The notes beneath the pieces are model-generated. The model did not search any database and was not told the DNA's origin. It was given only the letters and a program-made list of their open reading frames with translations. A stretch of 63,250 nucleotides of DNA. Source: Gammaproteobacteria bacterium. GTDB taxonomy: Bacteria > Pseudomonadota > Gammaproteobacteria > Pseudomonadales > Balneatricaceae. Of the stretch, positions 45,623-54,130 are shown in pieces. The stretch covers positions 1 through 63,250 of the forward strand of contig JAAERS010000406.1 of NCBI GenBank assembly GCA_024230095.1, read 5' to 3'. Position 1 is the stretch's first letter, and the number at the start of each line of letters is the position of its first letter. The position numbers and the translations under genes were made by a program.

Positions 45623-46687
45623 CTAAGGTACAAGAATGGCGCGAGCGCTGAGCTTATGCTCATGGGCAGCGCTGAAAATTTCATTAATTTGATGCAACGG
45701 GTATTGTTTGATAAATGGTTTCATATCGACTTTGCCACCCAATACTAGATCCAGAGTTGATGCGTAGAGATCTGGAGGACAGCCCCAGTTTCCCTGCGCG
45801 CTAGCATGAAATGCCATCAACTTAGACAGGCACAATTCGAGCTTGGCCATAGTGAAGCCAACGACCGCCAAATGAGCACCGAAAGTTAGCAAACCAAAAG
45901 CTGTTTTTTGGCCGCTAGCACTACCGGAGCACTCAAATATTTTCCATTCGGTAGTACGCAAGCCATTTTCAGTAGCAAACGCCATAATGGTTTTTTTCAA
46001 AGCGCGCGGGTCAAATTCACCCACATTAAGTGCCAGACTCGCACCGTACTCTTTCTGCTTAGCGAGCTTTTCATTATCCAGATCAATTGCGACGACTGTT
46101 GCCCCCATAGCCGCCGCCACTTGAACGGCATAACCACCAACGCCACCAATACCAATTACTATGGCCAAATCACCAGCTTCAATTTGAGCCTGCACTACCG
46201 CTTGGTAAGGCGTTGTAACAGCATCAGCAACCACGGCTACATCTGCCAATTGCAAACCCACTTTCGTCAAGCGTTGCTCATCGACCTCACAAAGACAGTG
46301 GCCAGGGACAGTTATATGGGAAGCAAAACCGCCTTGTATATCATTTCCAGGCATTTGCTGGTTTCGACAAATAGTATGCTTGCCACGTTGGCACAAATCA
46401 CACTGACCACAGGGAATAACCGACGGAATAATCACGGCCTGACCCAAGCTGGCTTCACAGTCAGCACCTACTTGAATCACTCGACCACTAATTTCATGAC
46501 CTAAAGCTAAAGGTAATTCGCTATTGGTGCGCACACCGTCATAGAAGAAGCCAAGGTCTGTATGGCAAACACCACAGCCCGCCACCTCAACAACCACTTC
46601 TCCAGCCCTTGGCTTGGGCATAGTAAAAGACACTTTTTCAAAGGCTTGGCCCGGTTCATTCATAACCCAGCGATAGCACTCAAGCAT
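45623..46687 (-). CDS. had: 6-hydroxycyclohex-1-ene-1-carbonyl-CoA dehydrogenase
   Basis: The start is taken at ATG 46687 ([16 protein letters not shown]); the frame's upstream GTG lacks a ribosome-binding site. The 354-residue zinc-dependent alcohol dehydrogenase has [15 protein letters not shown] (catalytic Cys), GHEISGRV, the structural-zinc set [15 protein letters not shown], and the NAD motif [15 protein letters not shown]. It oxidises the 6-hydroxy intermediate to the 6-oxo compound. It is first gene of the benzoyl-CoA operon. Confidence 0.92.
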   Translation of the reverse strand: MLECYRWVMNEPGQAFEKVSFTMPKPRAGEVVVEVAGCGVCHTDLGFFYDGVRTNSELPLALGHEISGRVIQVGADCEASLGQAVIIPSVIPCGQCDLCQRGKHTICRNQQMPGNDIQGGFASHITVPGHCLCEVDEQRLTKVGLQLADVAVVADAVTTPYQAVVQAQIEAGDLAIVIGIGGVGGYAVQVAAAMGATVVAIDLDNEKLAKQKEYGASLALNVGEFDPRALKKTIMAFATENGLRTTEWKIFECSGSASGQKTAFGLLTFGAHLAVVGFTMAKLELCLSKLMAFHASAQGNWGCPPDLYASTLDLVLGGKVDMKPFIKQYPLHQINEIFSAAHEHKLSARAILVP

Positions 46688-46744
46688 GGTGATGGCCCCG
46701 CTTAACACTGAAAGGGATAACTAGCATGGTATAAACTCCTAGAT

Positions 46745-46760
46745 ATTAGGTACACCTAAT
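46745..46760. promoter_or_regulatory. Palindrome ATTAGGT-AC-ACCTAAT, likely MarR operator of the benzoyl-CoA operon
   Basis: A 7-bp perfect dyad, centred about 65 bases upstream of the had ATG. A second dyad GGTAG...CTACC (46761-46788) adjoins it. This size and spacing suit a MarR dimer, and a MarR gene lies just upstream. The sites would overlap or flank the transcription start. Confidence 0.5.
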
Positions 46761-46785
46761 GGTAGGTTGTTATTATGATAATGCT

Positions 46786-46814
46786 ACCTTATTGTATGGA
46801 TACCTTACTGTCAA
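46786..46814 (-). promoter_or_regulatory. Candidate sigma-70 promoter for had operon
   Basis: On the minus strand TTGACA (46809-46814) is followed, after 17 bases, by TAAGGT (46786-46791), a weak -10. A start near 46780 would put the FNR-like box roughly 61-62 bases upstream, a common activator position. The -10 is poor, so this is tentative. Confidence 0.35.
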
Positions 46815-46834
46815 TTGAATAAGAACCTGCGCAC

Positions 46835-46848
46835 TTGACGTAAGTCAA
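46835..46848. promoter_or_regulatory. FNR/DNR-type box TTGAC-GTAA-GTCAA
   Basis: A perfect 5-4-5 dyad matching the FNR-family architecture TTGAT-N4-ATCAA with C/G at the inner positions, as in many ANR/DNR sites. It lies 154 bases upstream of had, which encodes part of an anaerobic pathway. Anaerobic activation is the natural reading. Confidence 0.6.
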
Positions 46849-46873
46849 TGCTTTGAAATGAATAAGGATACAC

Positions 46874-46918
46874 CCCCAACCAAGGCTGAAAAATTCTTAG
46901 CCAAGAAGAAGGTTGGGG
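46874..46918. repeat. Nested inverted repeat downstream of marR
   Basis: The outer arms CCCCAACC (46874-46881) and GGTTGGGG (46911-46918) are perfect complements. Inside them GGCT and AGCC pair around an 11-base loop. It begins 28 bases past the marR stop and could be a 3' stabilising or attenuating structure. No T-run follows. Confidence 0.4.
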
Positions 46919-46945
46919 AAATGAGAGACTAAATAAAAGAGGGTT

Positions 46946-47416
46946 TTAGACCGTGAGCTTGCGCAGCAAACACAATAGCTGCTGGCGCTCCTCATCCGTA
47001 AGACGATGGGCTACTTCTAGGTCGTTGGCAAAAACTTCGGGAGTGACTTGGTCAAGAAACGTTTGCCCAGCGGGAGTTAAATGCAAAGCGTAGGCGCGAC
47101 GGTCTTCAGCATGGCGACGACGCTCTACTAGTTCACGTTTTTCAAAACGATCTATAATTTCCCCTAAGGTGGAGCGCTCAATGCCCTCTGCCCGAGCTAA
47201 GCCTGTTTGGCTTACTCCTGGATTGTTTTTTATCTTGATCAGCAAACCAAACTGGCCAGGGGTGATATTGCGGTGTCCAATACGTTTAGAAAAATTATGA
47301 AATAGGGTTGTTTGCGCGCGCCTCAATTGATAGCCAATCATATGGTCAAGATCGCCTAGTTCAAAGGATTGTTGCTGACGCGCCTCTTGTGTTTTGCGCG
47401 AGGCTGTTGTACTCAT
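46946..47416 (-). CDS. MarR-family transcriptional regulator of aromatic catabolism (inferred)
   Basis: A 156-residue winged-helix MarR protein. The recognition region is NPGVSQTGLARAEGIERSTL, and the wing is VERRRHAEDRRAYALHLT. MarR proteins such as BadR and related CoA-thioester sensors control benzoate pathways. It sits between the phenylacetate and benzoyl-CoA modules, so it may sense an aromatic CoA ester and act on the palindromes at 46745-46788. Confidence 0.88.
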   Translation of the reverse strand: MSTTASRKTQEARQQQSFELGDLDHMIGYQLRRAQTTLFHNFSKRIGHRNITPGQFGLLIKIKNNPGVSQTGLARAEGIERSTLGEIIDRFEKRELVERRRHAEDRRAYALHLTPAGQTFLDQVTPEVFANDLEVAHRLTDEERQQLLCLLRKLTV

Positions 47417-47552
47417 GGGTTGTTATAAATCCTGATAAAATGCGAATGAATATTAATTTATACACCTTTTACATTATGGACAATATTTCTAATAATGCCA
47501 AGCCTATGTACGATTTACAAATGAGTAACAAAAGCGATTGGCCAGTTATGGA

Positions 47553-47849
47553 TTAGTTCTTGGTCATATCGACAAATCGTAAGGGCTGTACTTCGTTACT
47601 TTGCCTGAACTCATTGACCGCGGGCGGCGGCACACAATCTCCGCTGGCACAGGGGGTTGGCCCTGGCAATTCCGCATGGCCTATTTTGCGAAATTCCTCA
47701 CTCCATTCCATAATTTCTGGTTCTACACCTGCCGACGGAAATAGCGCCGCTGAACCAGTCATGCCCAAGTTTTCATGTACCTGATAGCTTTCCCCTTGGT
47801 ACAGAAGGATATCCCCTGCGACAAAGTCGTACATTTTATTTTTAGTCAT
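47553..47849 (-). CDS. Small protein of unknown function in phenylacetate cluster
   Basis: The start is at ATG 47849 with AGGAGAT upstream. The 98-residue product begins MTKNKMYDFVAGDILLYQG and holds PCASGDCVPPP, a Cys-X4-Cys pair. No signal peptide or membrane segment is visible, and I do not recognise the family. It lies between fdhD and marR in the same orientation. A redox or assembly role for the molybdenum oxidoreductase is possible but unsupported. Confidence 0.7.
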   Translation of the reverse strand: MTKNKMYDFVAGDILLYQGESYQVHENLGMTGSAALFPSAGVEPEIMEWSEEFRKIGHAELPGPTPCASGDCVPPPAVNEFRQSNEVQPLRFVDMTKN

Positions 47850-47902
47850 GGGTGATCTCCTATAGGGCAACACTTACCTTATTGTTGTTACTTTTCCAAT
47901 AC

Positions 47903-48817
47903 CTACTGATCAATGCCCAACCGCTGTGGATGGGTATAGATAGTAAACCTTTTCTCTCGCACAAAACCACACAAGGTCAAACCATAGCGAGCCGCAAGGT
48001 CTATGGCCATGGTCGTAGGCGCACCTACTCCCGCTAGTATTTCAACACCTGTGCGAATTGACTTAAGCACCAGTTCGGTACTGATTCGACTAGAAATCAT
48101 AACGCCACAGCCTTTAATGAGCTGGTTATCCAGCAACGCCATGCCCAACACCTTATCCAAAGCATTATGACGCCCCAAATCTTCACATGGTTGCTGGCCA
48201 CCCACTTGATCAAACAACAAAGCGGCATGGGTGCCCCCAGTATGAATAAAAACTTGTTGCTCAGCCTGCATAGCCTGAGCATGCTCAAGTATTTGGTGGG
48301 CTGATATGCGCAATGTATAGGCCAGCTTATCTAGATCAAAAATATTATTTTCTACAATATCAACACGCGTACAGAGGCCGCAAGAACTGGTCACTAAAAC
48401 GTCCTTTCGGTGCAGGTGAACATGCTCTGAGTCAGTTAACTTTATGCGCACCACATTGGGCGCTTTATCACAATAAGCTAGACTAAATAGCTGATCTAAA
48501 TGAGTGATAATACCCTCACTCAAACAGAACCCAGTAGCCAAAGCAAACACCTCTGGCACGCTATCAGCCCCAATAATTCCCTCATCATGCAGGTAGCCAA
48601 GCTCAGCATTCAGGGCTTGTGTGGGGGTCCACATAATATTAAAAATACCAACCTCATCAATATCCAGGGTTAATACATCCTCGATCATGACTTGCTGTGG
48701 ATGGCGCTCAATATAATCGGCACCCACCTCAAAACGACACGCCTCTACTAGTCGAACTCCATGGGCCACATCAGCTAGGTCAGAATCGTTATTTAAATGG
48801 TGAGACTTGTTTTTCAT
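47903..48817 (-). CDS. fdhD: FdhD sulfurtransferase (Mo-bisMGD cofactor sulfuration)
   Basis: The start is at ATG 48817 with GAGG upstream; a TTG four codons earlier is unlikely. The 304-residue product has the FdhD signatures TSSCGLCTR (Cys-X2-Cys), GRHNALDKVLGMAL and ISSRISTELVLKSIRTG. FdhD passes sulfur from IscS to the bis-MGD cofactor of formate dehydrogenase-type enzymes. No formate dehydrogenase is here, so its client is probably the PadB subunit encoded upstream. It lies 1 base from the padI stop. Confidence 0.92.
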   Translation of the reverse strand: MKNKSHHLNNDSDLADVAHGVRLVEACRFEVGADYIERHPQQVMIEDVLTLDIDEVGIFNIMWTPTQALNAELGYLHDEGIIGADSVPEVFALATGFCLSEGIITHLDQLFSLAYCDKAPNVVRIKLTDSEHVHLHRKDVLVTSSCGLCTRVDIVENNIFDLDKLAYTLRISAHQILEHAQAMQAEQQVFIHTGGTHAALLFDQVGGQQPCEDLGRHNALDKVLGMALLDNQLIKGCGVMISSRISTELVLKSIRTGVEILAGVGAPTTMAIDLAARYGLTLCGFVREKRFTIYTHPQRLGIDQ

Positions 48818-48818
48818 A

Positions 48819-49709
48819 CTATGCCTCAAATCCTGAACTAACTTCTACTCGTTTCTGTATACGTTGCCATTGCTCATCAACCTCCGCCTGCAAACTAGCG
48901 ATCTGTTCTACTGACATATGACGGTAGCGTTTTTGCTGTTTTAGATAATCATTAATGGGTTGATTCTTAGTCGTTTTGTTAAGCACATAATCATGACCAC
49001 CAAACACTTCAAGCAGAGGGAAAACACCAGAATCAACAGCCAATCTCGCTGTTTTAACCGCGCCATCATCCACCACACCCCAACCGGCTAAGCAAGGGAT
49101 CAGGACAATAATTACCTTGGTGCCACGTATAGCCTTAGCTTTTTCCACCTTGGCCGCCATATCATTTAAGTCACCAGGACTGGTGGTAGCAATATAGGGA
49201 ATGCGATGCGCGGCCAATATCTCCACCATATTTTTCTTGCTGGTTTCCTTACCCGCCGGTGTGCTCCCGGTAACAGCGCTCTTGGGAGTAGACGAGCTCT
49301 TCTGCCCTCCGGTATTCATATAACCTTCATTGTCAAAACAGATGTACAAGATATCTTCATTACGTTCAGCGGCAGAGGACAACGCCTGCAAGCCAATATC
49401 ATAGGTGCCACCATCCCCAGCTAGGGCTACGACCGTGGTCTCGGTTTTCCCTTGCGCCACCAAACCTCGCTTGACCCCACTGGCCGAAGCGGCGGCTGAC
49501 TCTAGGGTAGTATGAAATACAGGTATTTTTAAGGCACTAGCTGGATAGCCACCGCAAATCACGGCGCTACAAGATGGTGCCACAACCGCCATAGCGTCAG
49601 ACCCAACTGTGTTGAGAATAACCCGCAAGGCCAATGCCTCAACACAGCCAGCGCAAGCCACATGGCCTGAAAAGAAATGACCGTCATCTTGGTAATCAAT
49701 TAGTTCCAT
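48819..49709 (-). CDS. padI: Phenylglyoxylate:acceptor oxidoreductase beta (TPP) subunit
   Basis: The start is at ATG 49709 (MELIDYQDDGHFFSG); the longer frame overlaps padG. The 296-residue TPP subunit has HVACAGCVEALALR, VVAPSCSAV, ALAGDGGTYDIGLQALSSAAERN and CFDNEGYMNTGGQKSS, as in pyruvate/2-ketoacid oxidoreductases. The pad neighbours indicate phenylglyoxylate as substrate, giving benzoyl-CoA and CO2. 2-Oxoisovalerate or pyruvate oxidoreductase would be the alternative without context. Confidence 0.85.
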   Translation of the reverse strand: MELIDYQDDGHFFSGHVACAGCVEALALRVILNTVGSDAMAVVAPSCSAVICGGYPASALKIPVFHTTLESAAASASGVKRGLVAQGKTETTVVALAGDGGTYDIGLQALSSAAERNEDILYICFDNEGYMNTGGQKSSSTPKSAVTGSTPAGKETSKKNMVEILAAHRIPYIATTSPGDLNDMAAKVEKAKAIRGTKVIIVLIPCLAGWGVVDDGAVKTARLAVDSGVFPLLEVFGGHDYVLNKTTKNQPINDYLKQQKRYRHMSVEQIASLQAEVDEQWQRIQKRVEVSSGFEA

Positions 49710-49713
49710 TTTC

Positions 49714-50871
49714 TTATTCCACCCAAATTGAATCAACACAAGCTTCAGCCTGTGCATACTGGCTAACCCAGCGTTGAATGTGTTCAGCAGCCACATTCAC
49801 GCCGCCAACCCCAGCTAATAAACCGTGAATTTGGGGAGCTTTTTCCATACCGAATAAAGCACTCTTGAGCTCCTGATGCAAAATGCCTCCCATACCTGGA
49901 GAATAATTTCTATCCAGCACCAGTACTGTCGACACGCCCACTAAAGCCTCCCGTAATGCGGCTCCAGGCAAAGGCCTGAACAAACGTACTTTGATCAATC
50001 CAACCGACTGGCCTTGCTGGCGCATTTCATCAACTGCCTCCCGCACAGTGCCACACATACTGCCCATGGTGACGATAAGCACATCCGCCTGTGCCGTTCG
50101 GTAATGTTCCAAGGGCCCGTAATTACGGCCACATAACGCTCCCCAGCGCTGGCCTGTTTGGCTTACTAATGACTCAACTTTAGTCATGGCATCGCACATT
50201 TCACGACGGCTCCGGTTCCAAGCGGCCTGATCAATGGGCGCGCCAAATGAGCGTCCCGTTTGGGTATCCAGCTTATGTTCCAGCTGTAAAGGTGGCAAAA
50301 ATTGATCCACCCATTGCTGATCAGGTATGCGGACGGCTTCTACGGCATGAGAAACATAAAATGCATCATGATTCACCATTACGGGTATGTTTGCTGCCTC
50401 AGCAATAGCAAATGCCATAATGGTTGTATCTAGAGATTCCTGCGGTGTCTCACTATAGAGTTGAATCCAACCCGTATCTCGCTGTGCCAAACTATCTAAC
50501 TGGTCTGGCCAAAAACCCCATGGTGAAGCTGGCGTTCGATTGACGTTAAACAATACGATGGGGGCCCTTGCCCCAGCGGCATAATGCAGTAACTCATGCA
50601 TCAGCAATAATCCTTGCGACGAGGTAGCCGAAAAGACACGTGCCCCAGTCAAAGAGGCGGCGATAGCCGCGGCCATGGCCGAATGTTCAGATTCAGGAGT
50701 CAGCAATTCCACCGTCATCAGCCCTTTATCTTGCAGCTCGATGATTTTTTCCAATATCGGCGTCTGAGGTGTTATGGGGTACAGGGGCGCCACGTCAGGA
50801 CGTGCCAATTTAACTCCCCAAGCCACGGCATGATTGCCGCTTAGTAATGTACCATCATTATTTGTGGTCAT
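49714..50871 (-). CDS. padG: Phenylglyoxylate:acceptor oxidoreductase alpha subunit
   Basis: The start is placed at ATG 50871, 8 bases from AGGAG; an ATG two codons earlier is too close to it. The 385-residue product has the alpha-subunit motifs PLYPITPQTPILEKI, ESEHSAMAAAIAASLTGAR and TSSQGLLLMHELLHYAAG. It binds the CoA/2-oxoacid side with PadI. It overlaps the upstream flavoprotein gene by 4 bases. Confidence 0.85.
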   Translation of the reverse strand: MTTNNDGTLLSGNHAVAWGVKLARPDVAPLYPITPQTPILEKIIELQDKGLMTVELLTPESEHSAMAAAIAASLTGARVFSATSSQGLLLMHELLHYAAGARAPIVLFNVNRTPASPWGFWPDQLDSLAQRDTGWIQLYSETPQESLDTTIMAFAIAEAANIPVMVNHDAFYVSHAVEAVRIPDQQWVDQFLPPLQLEHKLDTQTGRSFGAPIDQAAWNRSRREMCDAMTKVESLVSQTGQRWGALCGRNYGPLEHYRTAQADVLIVTMGSMCGTVREAVDEMRQQGQSVGLIKVRLFRPLPGAALREALVGVSTVLVLDRNYSPGMGGILHQELKSALFGMEKAPQIHGLLAGVGGVNVAAEHIQRWVSQYAQAEACVDSIWVE

Positions 50872-52607
50872 GAGCATGACTCCTGCTTAGTGCTACAGCC
50901 CGTGTCTTCACGCATGATAATAGAGCCCGTAGGACATTCAGCCACACACAATCCACAGCCTTTGCAATAGTCACTTTTGATACTGTAGCCAATGCCTCTG
51001 CTAGGGCCTGACTGAGCACGATTGGGGCTACCATCGATCTCCGATGTCGCCAACTTAGTAATCGCCATATCTGGACAATGATAGAAACAATTATCACAAT
51101 ATGTGCAAGTACCACAGCTAAAACAACGGCCGGCTTCGATCATGGCGCCATGGTCAGACAATGCTTGCTGTACCTCAGAAAAACCATCTAGCCTGGTTTC
51201 CAGCTCCGTCTGCTTTTGCTTTTGACGTTTGGATATCGGGTAGTAGTAAGAATTAATCGCCTCAAAGCCTACCGGCTTTTCTGTCTTTACTTGCGCAACC
51301 TCTGTATGGGGTCGCAGATAATGGCTGATGGCCTGTGCTGCCTGCTTGCCCATGCCCACAGCGTGGGTCACAAAGCGATCCATACTCGCCATATCACCAC
51401 CAGCAAATATGCCACGGCAACTGGTTTGCCAGCCTTGATCTGTCTGAGCAAGCCCCTGATCAGCGGCCAGCAAACCAGCCCAACGATCCATATCAACTTG
51501 TTGACCAATAGCAGGAATAACCGTATCTGCCACAAGGTTAAACTCACTGCCAGTAAGTACGTCAATGGCAAATTCACCACGCTCTGCACCAGCACTAAAG
51601 TCCACTTTTACACAATGCAATTGCACCCCTTTATCTTTCACTTGAGTACTTTGCATCATGGCACCACAAACAAATTCAACACCTTCTTCTAGAGCCTCTG
51701 TCACTTCTATTGTCTGGGCAGGTAATAAGTGCTCAGGCTCTAGTGCTAGGATAGTGACAGCTTTGCCCAAACGGCGCGCACTGCGAGCCGTATCGATGGC
51801 AGCACTACCGCCGCCTATCACCAAAATACGTTCACCCAAAAGCATATTCTGACCATGGCTCATGGCTGCCAGAAAGGCAGCACTATCCAACACCCATGGT
51901 TGTTGATAATCCAACATGGGCAAATTTTTGGATTGGCTTGCGCCAGTGGCTAAATAAACCGCATCATACTCTTTATGCAATCGTTTTAAGGCCGCTTGGT
52001 CTTGCAATTCCACTTCCAAATGCAGATCAATTCCCAAATCTATTATGCGTTCTATTTCAGCATCCAAAATAGCCCTATCCAAGCGATAAGACGGAATGCC
52101 ATAACGCATCAATCCACCTAGTTGATCACGCGCCTCATAGAGGGCCACTTTGAAGCCACGACGGCGCAATTGATAAGCACAAGATAAACCAGCCGGGCCA
52201 CCTCCAACGATGGCCACCGAACAGTCATCATCTTGTTTGATGGCTGGCAAAGCCCAGCTTTGGGTCAATGCCATATCGCCCACAAAGCGCTCCAAACTGC
52301 ATATGCCAACCGTCTCGTCCAGTTGCTGTCGATTGCATGCTGTTTCACACGGATGATGGCAAATACGGCCAGCAATGGCAGGAAAAGGATTGTTTTCCAT
52401 CAAGGTTAGCCAAGCACCGTAGTATTCAGAACGGCTGACCTGTTGAATCCAGGAGGCTATATCTCCTTGTACTGGACAAGCGCCATGACAGGGTGATGGC
52501 GCCACATGATAGTCAGGTTTTGCCTCACGCCAAGTACCCGTCAACCTCACTTCAGAGGTTGTGGTCGTCCAAAGTGGCGAAGCTTGTTGTTTATCTGTTG
52601 CTACCAC
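50868..52607 (-). CDS. padH: NAD(P)H oxidoreductase subunit of phenylglyoxylate oxidoreductase, PadH-PadF fusion
   Basis: A 579-residue protein. The N-terminal GltD-like part has APSPCHGACPVQGDI and ICHHPCETACNR. FAD is bound at IVGGGPAGLSCA, and NAD(P) at ILVIGGGSAAIDTA. A C-terminal ferredoxin domain carries CFSCGTCTYCDNCFYHCP and YCKGCGLCVAECP, for two [4Fe-4S] clusters. In Aromatoleum evansii the flavoprotein (PadH, about 50 kDa) and the small ferredoxin (PadF) are separate; no separate padF is found here, so they appear fused. It passes electrons from phenylglyoxylate oxidation to NAD. Confidence 0.85.
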   Translation of the reverse strand: MVATDKQQASPLWTTTTSEVRLTGTWREAKPDYHVAPSPCHGACPVQGDIASWIQQVSRSEYYGAWLTLMENNPFPAIAGRICHHPCETACNRQQLDETVGICSLERFVGDMALTQSWALPAIKQDDDCSVAIVGGGPAGLSCAYQLRRRGFKVALYEARDQLGGLMRYGIPSYRLDRAILDAEIERIIDLGIDLHLEVELQDQAALKRLHKEYDAVYLATGASQSKNLPMLDYQQPWVLDSAAFLAAMSHGQNMLLGERILVIGGGSAAIDTARSARRLGKAVTILALEPEHLLPAQTIEVTEALEEGVEFVCGAMMQSTQVKDKGVQLHCVKVDFSAGAERGEFAIDVLTGSEFNLVADTVIPAIGQQVDMDRWAGLLAADQGLAQTDQGWQTSCRGIFAGGDMASMDRFVTHAVGMGKQAAQAISHYLRPHTEVAQVKTEKPVGFEAINSYYYPISKRQKQKQTELETRLDGFSEVQQALSDHGAMIEAGRCFSCGTCTYCDNCFYHCPDMAITKLATSEIDGSPNRAQSGPSRGIGYSIKSDYCKGCGLCVAECPTGSIIMREDTGCSTKQESCS

Positions 52608-52621
52608 AGGCTTAATCCTCG

Positions 52622-53161
52622 TTATAATTGTTGTTGTAGTAAGTCAAATGCCATACGGCAAGCTGCCACATTTTGAGCTTGTTTTACAGGCGCAGTTTGC
52701 TCTACCACCTGACACATGGTGTTGATATTGGGTTCTTGTATTAATCGAACAAAGGCCCCTAATAGGGCCGAATTTACGACCTTACCCATGCCGTTTTGTC
52801 TTGCAATAGCCTTACCGTCGACGGCCTTAATTTGATAGTCCCCAAGGCCACTAAAGGCCTCGCTGGGTTGGTGGCTATTGACCAATATCAGGCTGCCCCT
52901 AGCGGCGTTACGCAGAAAATTTTTATCCAGCAAACTTTCATCAAAACAAAGCATGGCAGTAGCGTTTTCAATATTACAACGTGCACGGATAGGCTTATCA
53001 TCCACGCGCAAGGAAGACGTAACAGGCGTTCCCCGACGCGCACCACCATATGTGGCAAAAGTCTGCACTTGCAAACCCTCAGCATAAAACGCCTGAGCTA
53101 GTAAATTACCCGCCGTTTGCGCGCCTTGGCCACCACGTCCCAAAATTATAATTTGTCTCAT
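52622..53161 (-). CDS. padE: Phenylglyoxylate:acceptor oxidoreductase gamma subunit
   Basis: A 179-residue 2-oxoacid oxidoreductase gamma protein. IIILGRGGQGAQTAGNLLAQ is the family start, and VQTFATYGGARRGTPVTSSLR is conserved. With PadG, PadH and PadI it converts phenylglyoxylate to benzoyl-CoA. It is first of the four genes for this complex and starts 21 bases after padD. Confidence 0.88.
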   Translation of the reverse strand: MRQIIILGRGGQGAQTAGNLLAQAFYAEGLQVQTFATYGGARRGTPVTSSLRVDDKPIRARCNIENATAMLCFDESLLDKNFLRNAARGSLILVNSHQPSEAFSGLGDYQIKAVDGKAIARQNGMGKVVNSALLGAFVRLIQEPNINTMCQVVEQTAPVKQAQNVAACRMAFDLLQQQL

Positions 53162-53182
53162 GCATGAGCACCTTTATTATCG

Positions 53183-54130
53183 TTATTGGTTTTGTCGAAA
53201 ACCACTCTGCCCTACCACGCGGCTTTGACCTTGGCCACGCACAGGGGTCCTTGGCAGTCTAAATCCACGAGTTTGGGCCGCTTTGGTCACGACTATGGCC
53301 TTGGTATACCAGCCACTGAAGGCCGCTATTAGCCCAGCTAGAACGACAATAGCTTCAACTTCCAGCCACCAATCTGCCACCAACAAAACCACGGGGAGCA
53401 AATTCCCAACCATGGTCCAAATGAACAAGTCGTCGACCTTATTACAAGAAGCTTCGGGGGCGCCATCTATGCGCAACTGGTGCGCATAACGCAACCAAAA
53501 TCCAAGACGCATAAATAACAACAACGCCAAAATTGGTACCAATGCAGTATGTGCTGAGGTCACAGAAATACACAGGGCCAAAGCCAAACCTTCGGTCATA
53601 CCGGTAATCAGCATATAGGGTTTGATGGCCACATGACGCCACGCTGGAATGCCTCGGGCTGCATGAAGAATACGCATTTGGCAATACAGAAATAGGCCTG
53701 CCAATAAGGCTGCCGATATGGAGGCCAATACGCCTATAAATTGACCGGCAAAAAATACCGATAGGGCCATACTCACATACAGGGGAATAGCCACAATTCC
53801 CTCACGAGTCATCCACGATGTCTGTGGATGGAAGAATAGATTAATGGAACGCCATGGTCTGCCAATTTCGAGAAACACCATGAATAAGCCAAAGGAAATA
53901 CTTAAAAATCCTGCTATAACTAGGGGTGTGTTATCCAAACCCTGCAGTGCATAAAACCCAGCCACCAACAATAAACCAGCCCCAGTACCCCCACCAATAA
54001 AATTACAGGCTGCACGAATGTCCCAGAATTTCTGTAACCTTGGCCAAGGCCCTACCTTACCTCGCTTACCACCCTTCTTGCGCTGACCGCCTTTATCAGT
54101 CTTGCTATAACCTTGCTGACCATGTTTCAC
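53183..54130 (-). CDS. padD: Phenylacetyl-CoA:acceptor oxidoreductase membrane anchor (DmsC/NrfD-like)
   Basis: A 315-residue protein. A basic N-terminal tail of about 30 residues (KTDKGGQRKKGGKRGKVG) is followed by about eight membrane helices. ARGIPAWRHVAIKPYMLITG resembles DmsC-type quinone-binding anchors. It should hold PadB and PadC at the inner membrane and pass electrons to quinone. It overlaps padC by 4 bases. Confidence 0.82.
   Translation of the reverse strand: MKHGQQGYSKTDKGGQRKKGGKRGKVGPWPRLQKFWDIRAACNFIGGGTGAGLLLVAGFYALQGLDNTPLVIAGFLSISFGLFMVFLEIGRPWRSINLFFHPQTSWMTREGIVAIPLYVSMALSVFFAGQFIGVLASISAALLAGLFLYCQMRILHAARGIPAWRHVAIKPYMLITGMTEGLALALCISVTSAHTALVPILALLLFMRLGFWLRYAHQLRIDGAPEASCNKVDDLFIWTMVGNLLPVVLLVADWWLEVEAIVVLAGLIAAFSGWYTKAIVVTKAAQTRGFRLPRTPVRGQGQSRVVGQSGFRQNQ

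Noticed and set aside
45908-46504. 198-codon plus-strand ORF
   Set aside because: It is antisense to had, whose alcohol dehydrogenase motifs are unmistakable, and the translated product looks like no known family.
47903-48817. FdhD as part of a formate dehydrogenase locus
   Set aside because: No formate dehydrogenase subunit is in the window; the only bis-MGD-type enzyme nearby is PadB.
51216-51692. 158-codon plus-strand ORF
   Set aside because: Antisense to the PadH-PadF flavoprotein gene; composition unlike a protein.
48819-53161. Pyruvate or branched-chain 2-oxoacid ferredoxin oxidoreductase
   Set aside because: Subunit make-up alone would allow it, but direct linkage to padBCD and padJ and the NAD-type flavoprotein favour phenylglyoxylate.
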